Shown here: positions 45,989 to 55,493 of the stretch, piece by piece | How positions within the stretch are numbered: the stretch's first letter is position 1 | Layout: every line of letters starts with the position of its first letter | Assembly: GCA_002427735.1 (NCBI GenBank) | Contig: DIYP01000017.1 | Coordinates: 1-64,000, forward strand | Reading direction: 5' to 3' | Length of the DNA: 64,000 nucleotides | Source of the DNA: Flavobacteriales bacterium UBA6051 | Lineage (GTDB): Bacteria > Bacteroidota > Bacteroidia > Flavobacteriales_D > Crocinitomicaceae | Translations under genes and position numbers: made by a program | The notes under the pieces: generated by a model | Seen by the model: the letters and a program-made list of their open reading frames with translations, nothing else | What the model was told of the DNA's origin: nothing | Databases searched by the model: none

Positions 45989-48781
45989 CTAATGTGCATC
46001 CAGCCAATTATCAGCTATTTCCATTTCAACCTCCATTGGAACAACCATTTCGATGGCTGTTTCCATCTCATGTTTTACCAACTTTTGAAGTGTTTCTTCC
46101 TCACTTTCGTGCACATCAAACACTAATTCGTCATGTACCTGAAGTAACATTTTTGACTTCATGTTTGCTTCTTCCATTGCTCCGTGCACCCCAATCATTG
46201 CCAACTTAATGACATCTGCGGCTGAACCTTGAATCGGCGCATTGACTGCATTTCTTTCTGCAAAACCGCGCACCACTGCATTTGCTGAGTTAATATCTTT
46301 CAAGTAACGACGGCGCTTCATAATTGTTTCTACATAACCATTTTCTCTCGCCTTTGCTACTGCATTATCCATATACGCCTTGATAGTAGGGTATTGTTCA
46401 AAATAACTGTCAATAATTTCCTTTGCTTCTTTTCGTGAAATATTCAGGTTTTGAGCAAGTCCAAATGCCGATTGCCCGTAAATAATCCCAAAGTTAACAG
46501 CCTTCGCAGAGCTTCGTTGATCTCTGGAAACGTCCGCCATTTCAACATTAAAAACTTTGGCAGCAGTTGCAGCGTGAATATCTTGCCCACTGCGAAAGGC
46601 TTCAATCATATTTTGATCTTCGCTAAGCGCTGCGATAATGCGCAATTCTATTTGAGAGTAATCTGCCGCCATCAATTTAAAGCCTGGCCCTCTCGAAATA
46701 AATGATTTTCGAATTTCTCTTCCTTTATCTGAACGAATAGGAATATTCTGCAAGTTTGGATTATTAGAACTCAAACGACCTGTTGCCGCAACAGTTTGCA
46801 TATAATTCGTGTGAATACGTTGGTCCACAGGGTCCATCATTGTAGGAAGTGGGTCTACATAAGTATTCTTGAGTTTTCGCAATTGACGATAGTCCAGAAT
46901 CATCTGAATTATTGGGTGAGCGTGTTTGAGTTTTTGTAATACATCCTCTCCTGTCGCGTATTGCCCGGTTTTTGTCTTTTTGGCCTTTGCACTGATCTGC
47001 ATATGATCAAAAAGCACCTCACCCAATTGACGTGGAGAATCGATATTGAAATCGACACCCGCTTCTTTTTTAATTCCTTCGTCCAGTTCGATTAGGGCAA
47101 CCTCGAGTTCTTTTGAATAACTCAATAACCCCTCAGAGTCTATCGCAATGCCTTCTTGCTCCATCGATTTCAACACACTTACAAGCGGCATTTCCATATC
47201 ATAGAACAAACTCTTCAAGTGTTCTTTTTGGATTTCGGGTTCGAAAATATTCTTAAGTTGCATGGTGATATCAGCATCCTCACAGGCATAATCAGTAATT
47301 TCTTCTGGTGCTAGGTCAGCCATGCTCTTCTGATTCTTCCCTTTCTTTCCGATGAGCGTTTCAATGGATACAGGCTTATAATTCAGATATAATTCTGCCA
47401 AATAATCCATGCTCTGCTTGGAGTCAGCATTAATGAGGTAATGCGCCACCATTGTATCGAACATTGGCGCGATAACTTCAACTCCATAACGATTAATAAC
47501 TTTAATGTCATACTTGATATTGTGCGCTACCTTCTCAATGGTTGGAGACTCAAAGAACGGTCGAAATTCTTCCACGATTTTCTTCGCTTCCTCAAAATCA
47601 TGTGGAGCTGCAACATAAAACGCTTCACGTGTTTTAAACGAAAATGACATCCCTACAATATTTGCATGCAACGGCTCAATACTGTCAGTTTCCGTATCGA
47701 AACACACTGATTTCTGTTGCATTAGGAGGTCGAGCAACTCCTTTCTGTCCTCTGGTTTTGTCACCAAATGATAGCTCGGTTTTTCAGTAGCGAGTGTTTT
47801 ATGTTCGGAGGTTTCAACCGGTGCTTGTTCTTCCACGAGACTTTGTGAACCGAACAGATCCATTTGTCCTGTATTCCCTGCGCTTTTGCTGGTCGAAACC
47901 ACAATTTCCTCACCTAAAACTCTTCTCGCTAGATTCCTGAATTCCAATTCGGTAAATACTTCTCGGATTTTTTCTGGATTCAACTCAGACATAATTAAGT
48001 CTTCATCATTGAACTCTACATCTATATCCGTTATGATTGTTGCCAATTTTTTTGACAAAATGCCTTGTTCAGCGTATGTTTCTACGTTCTCTTTTTGCTT
48101 ACCCTTTAACTGATCACTATTCTCAATAATTCCCTCAACTGAGCCATATTCTTTTAAGAGTTTTGAGGCTGTCTTTGGACCAATTCCAGGAATTCCCGGG
48201 ATATTATCCGCAGCATCTCCTTGTAGACCAAGCACATCAATAACCTGAAGCACATTCTCAATATCGAACTTTGTACATACCTCTTTTGGTCCCCAAATTT
48301 CTGCTGGATTTCCTCCTCTTCCTGGTCGAAACATAAAAACTTTATCTGTGACCAATTGACCAAAATCCTTATCGGGCGTCATCATAAATGTCGTATAACC
48401 CTTCGCCTCTGCCTTTTTGGAAAGAGCACCAATAACATCATCTGCCTCAAACCCTTCTACTTCCAAAATAGGAACGTTGAATGCCCGAATGATATTCTTG
48501 ATTGGTTCAATCATTGTCAGAATACCTTCTGGCGTTTCATCGCGATTCGCCTTATATTCTGGAAAATCTGCCTTGCGTTCTGTTGAACCACCCGGAGGGT
48601 CAAAAACCACTGCTAAATGGGTAGGCTTTTCGTTTTTGATTACATCAATCAACGAATTGGTAAAACCAAAAGCCGCGGAGGTGTTAAGTCCTTTGGAATT
48701 GATTCGTGGATTTTTAGCGAATGCAAAGTAAGCACGAAAAATCAACGCGTAGGCGTCAATTAAAAAGAGCTTTTTGTCCAT
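45989..48781 (-). CDS. polA: DNA polymerase I
   Basis: 930 residues from the ATG at 48781 (MDKKLFLIDAYAL), the family start; ATGs at 48796 and 48958 are in frame, but the latter would overlap the promoter and the divergent gene. The 5'-3' exonuclease (1-~290) has the usual acidic residues (FDPPGGSTERK, FEADDVIG). The 3'-5' proofreading domain retains DTETDS, NIKYD and YACEDAD, so it is probably active. Polymerase motifs are A (DYSQIELR), B (RSSAKAVNFGIIYG) and C (VHDELVFD). It removes RNA primers and fills gaps in replication and repair. It is unusual that a glycan-export operon follows only 9 nt downstream. Confidence 0.97.
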   Translation of the reverse strand: MDKKLFLIDAYALIFRAYFAFAKNPRINSKGLNTSAAFGFTNSLIDVIKNEKPTHLAVVFDPPGGSTERKADFPEYKANRDETPEGILTMIEPIKNIIRAFNVPILEVEGFEADDVIGALSKKAEAKGYTTFMMTPDKDFGQLVTDKVFMFRPGRGGNPAEIWGPKEVCTKFDIENVLQVIDVLGLQGDAADNIPGIPGIGPKTASKLLKEYGSVEGIIENSDQLKGKQKENVETYAEQGILSKKLATIITDIDVEFNDEDLIMSELNPEKIREVFTELEFRNLARRVLGEEIVVSTSKSAGNTGQMDLFGSQSLVEEQAPVETSEHKTLATEKPSYHLVTKPEDRKELLDLLMQQKSVCFDTETDSIEPLHANIVGMSFSFKTREAFYVAAPHDFEEAKKIVEEFRPFFESPTIEKVAHNIKYDIKVINRYGVEVIAPMFDTMVAHYLINADSKQSMDYLAELYLNYKPVSIETLIGKKGKNQKSMADLAPEEITDYACEDADITMQLKNIFEPEIQKEHLKSLFYDMEMPLVSVLKSMEQEGIAIDSEGLLSYSKELEVALIELDEGIKKEAGVDFNIDSPRQLGEVLFDHMQISAKAKKTKTGQYATGEDVLQKLKHAHPIIQMILDYRQLRKLKNTYVDPLPTMMDPVDQRIHTNYMQTVAATGRLSSNNPNLQNIPIRSDKGREIRKSFISRGPGFKLMAADYSQIELRIIAALSEDQNMIEAFRSGQDIHAATAAKVFNVEMADVSRDQRSSAKAVNFGIIYGQSAFGLAQNLNISRKEAKEIIDSYFEQYPTIKAYMDNAVAKARENGYVETIMKRRRYLKDINSANAVVRGFAERNAVNAPIQGSAADVIKLAMIGVHGAMEEANMKSKMLLQVHDELVFDVHESEEETLQKLVKHEMETAIEMVVPMEVEMEIADNWLDAH

Positions 48782-48843
48782 TTCCGGTGAAACCATAATA
48801 TTCTTGTGTTTTAAGGTAGATTCAAACTGCCGAGGCAGGCGTT

Positions 48844-48874
48844 CGAAGATAATAAATTGATTCACTGGAAGCAA
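48844..48874 (-). promoter_or_regulatory. Candidate polA promoter
   Basis: Minus-strand TTG (48872-48874), 20 nt spacer, then TATCTTCG (48844-48851), one mismatch from TAnnTTTG. It lies in the divergent gap between polA and the thioredoxin-like gene. A short GC-rich inverted repeat (CTGCC-GA-GGCAG, near 48827-48838) follows in the leader. Confidence 0.45.
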
Positions 48875-48912
48875 TTGGATTGTTATCTTTAAGCGAACGA
48901 ATTTTTTAACAC

Positions 48913-49467
48913 ATGGCTCTCGTAGAATCAAACCCATTTGGCATTGGTACAAAGGCACCAGATTTTTCCTTACTGAATGTAATCTCTTCTGAGCAAAACA
49001 GCTTGGACGAGTTAAAAGGTGAAAACGGAACAGTAATCATGTTTATATGTAATCACTGTCCGTTTGTAATTCATGTCAATGAGGCATTGGTAAGTATTGC
49101 TAACCAATACTTGGAAAAAGGAATTGCCTTCATTGCTATTAGTAGCAACAACATTGAAACGCATCCTCAAGATGGCCCCGAACACATGAAGGAACACGCA
49201 CAGAAACATCAGTACCCCTTTCCCTATTTGTATGATGAAACACAAGAGGTTGCAAAAGCCTACGATGCCGCATGCACGCCGGACTTTTACATATTCGACG
49301 AACATTTAAAGTCTGTTTATCACGGGCAACTGGACAGTTCAAGGCCCGGGAATGATATTCCAATCACAGGTGAAGATCTGCGCAATGCAATGGATTGTTT
49401 ACTTATGGGCACCACAAACGACAAAGTTCAAAAACCTAGCATCGGATGTAGCATTAAATGGAAATAG
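48913..49467 (+). CDS. Thioredoxin-fold protein (AhpC/TSA-like, CxxC), 184 aa
   Basis: The thioredoxin-fold domain starts after APDFSL and has a CNHC active site (Cys46, Cys49) followed by Pro, a ResA/thioredoxin-like CxxC in an AhpC/TSA background. The cis-Pro loop is ACTPDFYIFD. There is no signal peptide, so it is probably cytoplasmic. Members are commonly annotated thioredoxin family or peroxiredoxin-like, and likely reduce disulfides or hydroperoxides. A weak -7-like TATCTTTA (48884-48891) lies upstream. It faces cysS with only two bases between the stops, so there is no room for a separate terminator. Confidence 0.88.
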   Translation: MALVESNPFGIGTKAPDFSLLNVISSEQNSLDELKGENGTVIMFICNHCPFVIHVNEALVSIANQYLEKGIAFIAISSNNIETHPQDGPEHMKEHAQKHQYPFPYLYDETQEVAKAYDAACTPDFYIFDEHLKSVYHGQLDSSRPGNDIPITGEDLRNAMDCLLMGTTNDKVQKPSIGCSIKWK

Positions 49468-49469
49468 CT

Positions 49470-50936
49470 TTAGCTCCAACTACTGCCTTCCTTTCCGTCC
49501 TTTACAACAATTCCCGCTGCTGCTAATCCATCACGAATTTTGTCAGAAGTTCCCCAATCTTTATTTGTTCGGGCTTCTTGTCTTAAATCCAATACGAGAT
49601 CCATCACAGGACTCAGTTTATCATTATTCCCTGCATCCGAAGATTTCAGCCCAAGTACATCGTATACAAAAGCCGCCATTTCTGACTTTAAAAGCTCAAG
49701 ATCATTGGCTGTTATGTGCAGCTTGCCATCATTAACAGAATTAATGTACTTCACCGCTTCAAAAAGATTTGCTACCAGAATTGGCGCATTAAAATCATCG
49801 TTCATAGAAGCATAAAACCCATCAATTATTTCCTTCACATTTTGAGATGACTCGCCACTGGATTTCAAGTTGTTCAAGGCTTTCATCGCCTCCATCAAAC
49901 GTTCATAACCTTTTTCAGCTGCAACGAGTGCCTCAGAAGTAAAATCCAGAGTGCTTCTGTAATGAGCCTGCATCATGAAAAAGCGCACAACCATTGGGTC
50001 AAAAGCCTTTTCCATAATGTCATTATCACCCGAAAACAACTCGCCCGGCAATATGGAATTACCTGTAGACTTCGCCATCTTTTTCCCGTTCAATGTCAGC
50101 ATGTTACCATGCATCCAATATCTTACCGGAGAGACTCCATTTGATGCTGTTCCTTGCGCAATTTCACACTCATGATGAGGGAACTTTAAGTCCATTCCAC
50201 CACCGTGGATATCGAATTGTTCACCGAGGTATTTGGTACTCATCGCAGAACATTCAAGGTGCCAACCCGGAAATCCAATTCCCCAAGGGGATGGCCATTT
50301 CATAATATGCTCTTTTGATGCATTTTTCCAAAGTGCAAAGTCCAATGGAGCACGTTTTTCGTCTTGTCCATCCAACTCGCGAGTATTGGAAATCAAGTCT
50401 TCAATCTTTCTTCCTGAAAGTTCACCATATGGATGAGCTTCATTATACTTCTCCACATCAAAATACACAGATCCATTTGATTCGTAAGCAAAACCATTGT
50501 CAAGAATGGCTTTGATCATTTCAATTTGTTCAATGATATGACCTGTTGCCGTTGGCTCGATGCTTGGCGGAATGCTATTGAACTGATCCATCACCGAGTG
50601 AAAATCAAGTGTGTACTGCTGTACAATTTCCATAGGTTCTAATTGCTCCAGTCTTGCTTTTCGGGCAATTTTATCTTCCCCTTCATCGGCATCGCCTACC
50701 AAGTGTCCAACATCTGTTATATTCCTTACGTAACGTACTTTATAACCTAGATGCGTCAAGTAACGATAAACCATATCAAAAGAAATAAAGCTGCGACAAT
50801 TCCCAAGGTGCACATTGCTGTATACAGTAGGGCCACATACATAAAGTCCTACAAAACCTTCGTTTACAGGAACAAATTTTTCTTTTTCTCCTTTAAGACT
50901 GTTGTAAATCGTTAATTGCTCGGCGTGTGCGTTCAT
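49470..50936 (-). CDS. cysS: Cysteinyl-tRNA synthetase
   Basis: 488 residues, the normal length. Class I features are CGPTVYSNVHLGN (HIGH-type motif with the first zinc Cys), WHLECSAMS and FPHHECEIAQ (further zinc ligands that select cysteine), and KMAKSTGN (KMSKS-type loop, one substitution). The C-terminal anticodon-binding helical domain follows. It charges tRNA-Cys in the cytoplasm. A perfect -7 box TATATTTG lies 20-27 nt upstream of the ATG. Confidence 0.98.
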   Translation of the reverse strand: MNAHAEQLTIYNSLKGEKEKFVPVNEGFVGLYVCGPTVYSNVHLGNCRSFISFDMVYRYLTHLGYKVRYVRNITDVGHLVGDADEGEDKIARKARLEQLEPMEIVQQYTLDFHSVMDQFNSIPPSIEPTATGHIIEQIEMIKAILDNGFAYESNGSVYFDVEKYNEAHPYGELSGRKIEDLISNTRELDGQDEKRAPLDFALWKNASKEHIMKWPSPWGIGFPGWHLECSAMSTKYLGEQFDIHGGGMDLKFPHHECEIAQGTASNGVSPVRYWMHGNMLTLNGKKMAKSTGNSILPGELFSGDNDIMEKAFDPMVVRFFMMQAHYRSTLDFTSEALVAAEKGYERLMEAMKALNNLKSSGESSQNVKEIIDGFYASMNDDFNAPILVANLFEAVKYINSVNDGKLHITANDLELLKSEMAAFVYDVLGLKSSDAGNNDKLSPVMDLVLDLRQEARTNKDWGTSDKIRDGLAAAGIVVKDGKEGSSWS

Positions 50937-50955
50937 TGAACTCGTATTTTAGAAG

Positions 50956-50963
50956 CAAATATA
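50956..50963 (-). promoter_or_regulatory. cysS promoter -7 element
   Basis: Minus-strand TATATTTG matches TAnnTTTG exactly, 20 nt before the cysS ATG at 50936. No clear -33 TTTG is present about 20 nt further upstream. Confidence 0.5.
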
Positions 50964-50981
50964 CTTGTTCTCGCGACTTGT

Positions 50982-51806
50982 TTACCCCTTAAACCACTCC
51001 GAATCGTAGGTTTTCATTGTTTTTTTCAATGCTTCCCAAAATTCGTCCATTGTTCCATCCATTGATCGTCTCATCCAAAAACCAATTGCCATGCCTGCTG
51101 TAAACCGCGTACCATCACTAGTTCCATACTGCGTAAACAAAGGATCGTAGCGTTCTGTCAAATAGTTCATTGCACCATATCCCCACCTTTCTTTTTTCGG
51201 CTTGTTAACCTCCACCATATACTCCTCAATTTGCTTGTCCGGGTCATTTTGTTCAAGGTACCAGTACATTTCCGTCATGAGTCTAAAAAATCGCTGCATG
51301 ACATTGTCATAAACTTCCTGTGCTGTTCGGTCACCAATCATATCTTCAGGAGCTGGGATCATATTGTTGGCCGCCCAAACAACTAGTTCAGGATTATAAT
51401 GATGAAATTGTTGTTCTGGGCTCACACGTTTAAACCCTTGATAAGATTGTTCAGTGGTTACAAATAAATCCATGTCAACCCACTGGCGATAAATGCTTAA
51501 ATTATAGTATGATGCTTCTACCGATGGATCCTCTTTGATTCCATAGTATTCTATAAGAGCCTCTTTAAAATCACTGTAAAGAAACAAGCCTTGAAAGCCT
51601 CCTTCAAACATTCCTACATCTTTACCATTAAGAGCAAACCCTTTTGATGACGTGAACATATATTGGTAGCCGTCTGTAATTGCAAGAGCGTAAACGTCAC
51701 CTAGTTTTTCTTCAAACTTAAATGTGTAATTTTCCGATCCTTTGAGCGCCGCACAAGCAGTAAACAAAAGGATTCCGGCAAAAATGAGTTGAGTTCGTTT
51801 TATCAT
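50982..51806 (-). CDS. Lipoprotein of unknown function, 274 aa
   Basis: Lipobox ILLFTAC gives Cys18 as the lipidation site. The mature ~256 residues are rich in Tyr, Trp and Met, mainly helical (NVMQRFFRLMTEMYWYLEQ), with an N-terminal beta part (YTFKFEEKLGDVYALAITDGYQYMF). I recognise no family. It starts behind an exact -7 box and ends 46 nt before the cysS ATG, which has its own promoter. Probably attached to the inner or outer membrane; no functional motif is visible. Confidence 0.75.
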   Translation of the reverse strand: MIKRTQLIFAGILLFTACAALKGSENYTFKFEEKLGDVYALAITDGYQYMFTSSKGFALNGKDVGMFEGGFQGLFLYSDFKEALIEYYGIKEDPSVEASYYNLSIYRQWVDMDLFVTTEQSYQGFKRVSPEQQFHHYNPELVVWAANNMIPAPEDMIGDRTAQEVYDNVMQRFFRLMTEMYWYLEQNDPDKQIEEYMVEVNKPKKERWGYGAMNYLTERYDPLFTQYGTSDGTRFTAGMAIGFWMRRSMDGTMDEFWEALKKTMKTYDSEWFKG

Positions 51807-51835
51807 GCGTTCTTCAATTAAGTGGTGAATTCCAT

Positions 51836-51843
51836 CAAATGTA
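51836..51843 (-). promoter_or_regulatory. Promoter -7 element of unknown lipoprotein gene
   Basis: Minus-strand TACATTTG matches TAnnTTTG exactly and lies 30 nt upstream of the ATG at 51806. The -33 region is not obvious. The rest of the gap up to 52001 shows nothing else clear. Confidence 0.45.
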
Positions 51844-52001
51844 GGGAATAAATATCCGGTTGGCGTAAGAAATGCTCGCCGATGATCTGAAGCTCAAACT
51901 GTAACGATGAAAGTCGAACTTTTAGTCCCAATAACACGACTTAAACTTCACACACAAAAGCAATTAGGCGTAAATGATTTTCAATATTTCCAATAATGCT
52001 G

Positions 52002-52009
52002 TATCTTTG
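52002..52009 (+). promoter_or_regulatory. Promoter -7 element of the T9SS/gliding operon
   Basis: TATCTTTG matches TAnnTTTG exactly, with a T-rich TTTT block about 20 nt upstream (51978-51981). The leader to the ATG at 52065 is about 50 nt and A-rich. No further promoter is seen in the tightly packed operon downstream. Confidence 0.6.
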
Positions 52010-52064
52010 CGGACGAAATACCTAAAAACAAGGTAACTAACTTAAACACTATTATCCACTGCAT

Positions 52065-55000
52065 ATGAGGACATACTGGAAAAGTATTGTAGTACTTCTT
52101 TTTCTATTGATCCAACAGTCGGTTTCAGCGCAGATTGATACGCTCTTTTGGTTCGCACCTCCAGAGGTAGCTGCTTCTGCGGGCGATAGCCCCATATATT
52201 TGCGTTTCATGACTTACGCTCAAAGTGCTGACATCACTGTTTCTGCCCCGGCGACTGGTAGCAGTCTGCCAACGCAAACACTTACCGTTCCGGCAAACTC
52301 CTTGGACAGTATTGACCTTACACCCTTTCTTTCAAGTGTTGAGAGTCCAGCTGCCAATGTTGCTTCTCCCAACGGTATAAAAATCGAGGCGACAAATAAT
52401 ATCAGCGTATTCTATGAACTCAAAAGTGCTACGAACAAAGAGTTTTTTAGTCTCAAAGGGATCAAGGCACTCGGCGATAACTTTTATACACCATTTCAAG
52501 ATTTTTGGGATAATGGCGTTACTACACCTGCCTCTTTTTCATCCATCGATATTGTAGCCACAGAAGACAATACAACTATTCTGATTACTCCACGAACAGC
52601 GGTTGGCGCAAACCCTCAAGACGTGACTTTTTCTGTAACACTCAATGAGGGTGAAACGTACAGCGCACGCGATCTTAATACCTCAGCTGCCACGTCGCTT
52701 GCGGGATCCATTGTTTCTTCCAACAACCCAATTGCCTTGACACTTTTCAGCGGGGCATTGAGTGAATCTGGGTGTCTTAGCACGATGGGAGATCAGATAA
52801 CTTCTGAACAATATGCGGGAACAAACTTCATTGTGCATGCCGGCACATCTGTAAACGACAGAGTTTACATTCTAGCTACGCAAAATGGTACGAGTCTTAC
52901 TATCGATAACAGCTCGACAACATCAACGCTCATCAACTGGGGTGAAACGTATGAAATTGCATTATCAGATGCGATCAACTATATTAATGCCTCCAAACCT
53001 GTTTACGTGTGGCATGCATCGGGTTATGGGTGTGATTTAAGCGGAGCACAAGTTCCTCCTGTTTATTGTGCAGGAACGTATGAAACAGCATTCACACGTA
53101 CAACTAGCGATTCACTCGGTCTGATCATTCATACACGAGCAGGTTTTGAAAATCAATTCACACTTAACGGTTCTCCAACATTAATTCCTGCTGCTGCTTT
53201 TAATCCCGTTCCAGGAACATCGGGAGAATATGTGGTCGCTAAAATTTATTACAACACAACGGAAATTCCTCTGAACTCCTACAATATTGTCAACAATACG
53301 GGAGATATTTTTGGTTTAGGTGTTATTCAGGGAGAGGGCGGAGATGGAAGCAGTTATGCTTATTTCTCGGAGTTCAATTCTTATCCGTTCGTAACAGCAG
53401 GAATAGACGATACTATTTGTGCAAATACTTCCATCTCATTGAATGGTCAAATTGGAGGGGGAAGCGTCACTGGTATATGGAGCAATACTGGATTTGGAAG
53501 TTTTGCATCCGCTAACGATCAATTGATAAATACATACATCCCAAGTCCATTGGACACACTTATAAGTCCCGTTGAACTCATTCTCACTTCCACAGGACCT
53601 TGCCCTGTGCTGCGAGATACACTCGTTCTGGAGGTAGAACCAGCTCCTATTGTAAGTGCTTCTGCCGACCAATCCGTTTGTGAAAATAATTCTATCGTTA
53701 CTTTGGCGGGGGCTGTATCAGGTGGAGCTACCACTGGAATATGGAGCACACTTGGAACGGGAACTTTCAGTCCTGACAATACAACACTGGACGCCGACTA
53801 CATACCCTCCACAGCGGATATTGCGAATGGCACCGTAGAACTGGTGCTTACATCAACCAATTTTGGGTCGTGCGTCGCCGAGACCGATACAATGGAAGTC
53901 ACATTCACCGTAGCAGCTACGGTTGATGCAGGCGCAGATACGATTTTTGTCTGTGAAAATAATTCTACCGTTAGTTTAAATGGAACGGTCTCAGGAGTTA
54001 CCAGCTCTGGAAAGTGGACTTCCAGCGGAAGCGGTGTTTTTTCTCCTGACAACCTCAACCTCTCGGCTACTTATCAACCAAGCGTTTCAGATATTTCCGC
54101 TGGAAGTATTTGGATCTATCTTGAATCGACGTCAAACGCGAATTGCGTTCCCGTTTTCGATAGTCTAATCGTTATTTTCACACCTCCACCAGTCGTTGAT
54201 GCCGGAACTAATTTATTGGTTTGTACCAACGATGCCTCTATTGATTTGAATGGGGCAATTACTGGTGCAACTTCAACCGGAATTTGGACTGGAGGAAACG
54301 GTACTTACTCTACGAGTGATACCGATTTGAATGCTACCTATACTCCCACTGCAGGTGAGATTTCTAGTTCCAGTCTTTTCTTAACGCTGACATCAACTAA
54401 TAATAATGGGTGTCAAGCGGAAAACGACGTATTACAGATCACGTTTGTAGCACCGCCATTTGCGAATTTCAACTTTACTGAAGAGTGTTTGTATGACGCA
54501 TCTGTCTTTACGGACTTTTCGCTTCCAGGGTTTGGCTCGTTGAATTCATGGGAATGGGATTTTGGCGATGCCACAAGTTCAATCAATCAAAATGAAACAC
54601 ACCAATATTCCAGCCCTGGAACCTATGACGTACAACTTATTGTGACGTCGGATGTTGGATGCTCGGACACAAGTTTGCAACAAGTTCGTGCTTTTGAAAT
54701 TCCAGTAGCAGACTTTAGTTATACTTCTGATTGTCCTAACAACCAAATCATTGTTGATTTTACAGATGAGTCTACCACTGTTAATGATGTCATCGACTAC
54801 TGGTTTTACGATTTCGGGGGGCAAGGAAGTGCCGCTTCCGCGAATGCAACTCAATTATTCACGGCTGACGGAGATTACACAGTTCTCCATATCGTGGAAA
54901 CCGTAAATGGTTGTAGCGATACTGCAACGCAAATAATCAATATTCCTCCTTACCCTGTTGCCGATTTCTCGTTTAACACGAATAATGGACTGAATATTGG

Positions 55001-55493
55001 GGCCGTCTTTAACTTTATCAATACTTCTACAGATGCCTCAGCTTACTTCTGGGATTTTGGGAATAATAACACTTCAACACTCGAAGATCCGACCAATACT
55101 TATTTTTCCAATGGTGATTATTTTGTTACACTCTACGCATATGGCGCCTTAGGCTGTGTTGATAGTACTGTACAGTTAATTACCATTAATACTGTCACGC
55201 AAGAAATAAGCACACTGATTCCGAATGCTATTTCTCCAAATGGAGATGGCAAAAATGACGTCTGGAAACTTGAATTCCTCGAACTGCTTTATCCTAATGC
55301 TTATGTAGAAATATATAATGAATGGGGACAGCGGTTGTTTGAATCAACAGGCTACGCTGAACCTTGGGATGGCACATATGCAGGGCAAAACGTTCCTGAC
55401 GGAACATATTTCTATATCATTGATTTGGATATTAACGATAATACGGACGAGCCTTTCAAAGGCACTATTCTCGTACTAAAAAGTAAGAACTAA
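52065..55493 (+). CDS. IgGFc-binding-like PKD adhesin with gliding-motility C-terminal domain, 1142 aa
   Basis: The signal peptide ends SVSAQ (1-23). Residues ~25-440 form an IgGFc_binding N-terminal-like domain (VATEDNTTILITP, VHAGTSVNDRVYILA). Four ~88-residue repeats follow (443-528, 529-617, 618-708, 709-797), each with a single-Cys C-N motif, an LNG...GIW core and an LTST...C end. Three PKD-like domains (798-~876, ~879-960, ~963-1042, WDFG motifs) lead to the gliding-motility-associated type B T9SS domain (1050-1142: ISPNGDGKNDVW, YNEWGQRLFES, PDGTYFYI). Such proteins are large surface adhesins secreted by T9SS with a PorP/SprF partner, which is the next gene, sharing TAATG. Likely role in adhesion or gliding. 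Confidence 0.93.
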   Translation: MRTYWKSIVVLLFLLIQQSVSAQIDTLFWFAPPEVAASAGDSPIYLRFMTYAQSADITVSAPATGSSLPTQTLTVPANSLDSIDLTPFLSSVESPAANVASPNGIKIEATNNISVFYELKSATNKEFFSLKGIKALGDNFYTPFQDFWDNGVTTPASFSSIDIVATEDNTTILITPRTAVGANPQDVTFSVTLNEGETYSARDLNTSAATSLAGSIVSSNNPIALTLFSGALSESGCLSTMGDQITSEQYAGTNFIVHAGTSVNDRVYILATQNGTSLTIDNSSTTSTLINWGETYEIALSDAINYINASKPVYVWHASGYGCDLSGAQVPPVYCAGTYETAFTRTTSDSLGLIIHTRAGFENQFTLNGSPTLIPAAAFNPVPGTSGEYVVAKIYYNTTEIPLNSYNIVNNTGDIFGLGVIQGEGGDGSSYAYFSEFNSYPFVTAGIDDTICANTSISLNGQIGGGSVTGIWSNTGFGSFASANDQLINTYIPSPLDTLISPVELILTSTGPCPVLRDTLVLEVEPAPIVSASADQSVCENNSIVTLAGAVSGGATTGIWSTLGTGTFSPDNTTLDADYIPSTADIANGTVELVLTSTNFGSCVAETDTMEVTFTVAATVDAGADTIFVCENNSTVSLNGTVSGVTSSGKWTSSGSGVFSPDNLNLSATYQPSVSDISAGSIWIYLESTSNANCVPVFDSLIVIFTPPPVVDAGTNLLVCTNDASIDLNGAITGATSTGIWTGGNGTYSTSDTDLNATYTPTAGEISSSSLFLTLTSTNNNGCQAENDVLQITFVAPPFANFNFTEECLYDASVFTDFSLPGFGSLNSWEWDFGDATSSINQNETHQYSSPGTYDVQLIVTSDVGCSDTSLQQVRAFEIPVADFSYTSDCPNNQIIVDFTDESTTVNDVIDYWFYDFGGQGSAASANATQLFTADGDYTVLHIVETVNGCSDTATQIINIPPYPVADFSFNTNNGLNIGAVFNFINTSTDASAYFWDFGNNNTSTLEDPTNTYFSNGDYFVTLYAYGALGCVDSTVQLITINTVTQEISTLIPNAISPNGDGKNDVWKLEFLELLYPNAYVEIYNEWGQRLFESTGYAEPWDGTYAGQNVPDGTYFYIIDLDINDNTDEPFKGTILVLKSKN

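Noticed and set aside
48826..48840. GC-rich short inverted repeat near the polA promoter as a terminator
   Set aside because: Five-base stem with two-base loop and no T-run; too short to be a convincing terminator.
48782..48958. N-terminal extension of polA
   Set aside because: The 59 extra residues do not resemble DNA polymerase I, cover the likely promoter and overlap the divergent gene.
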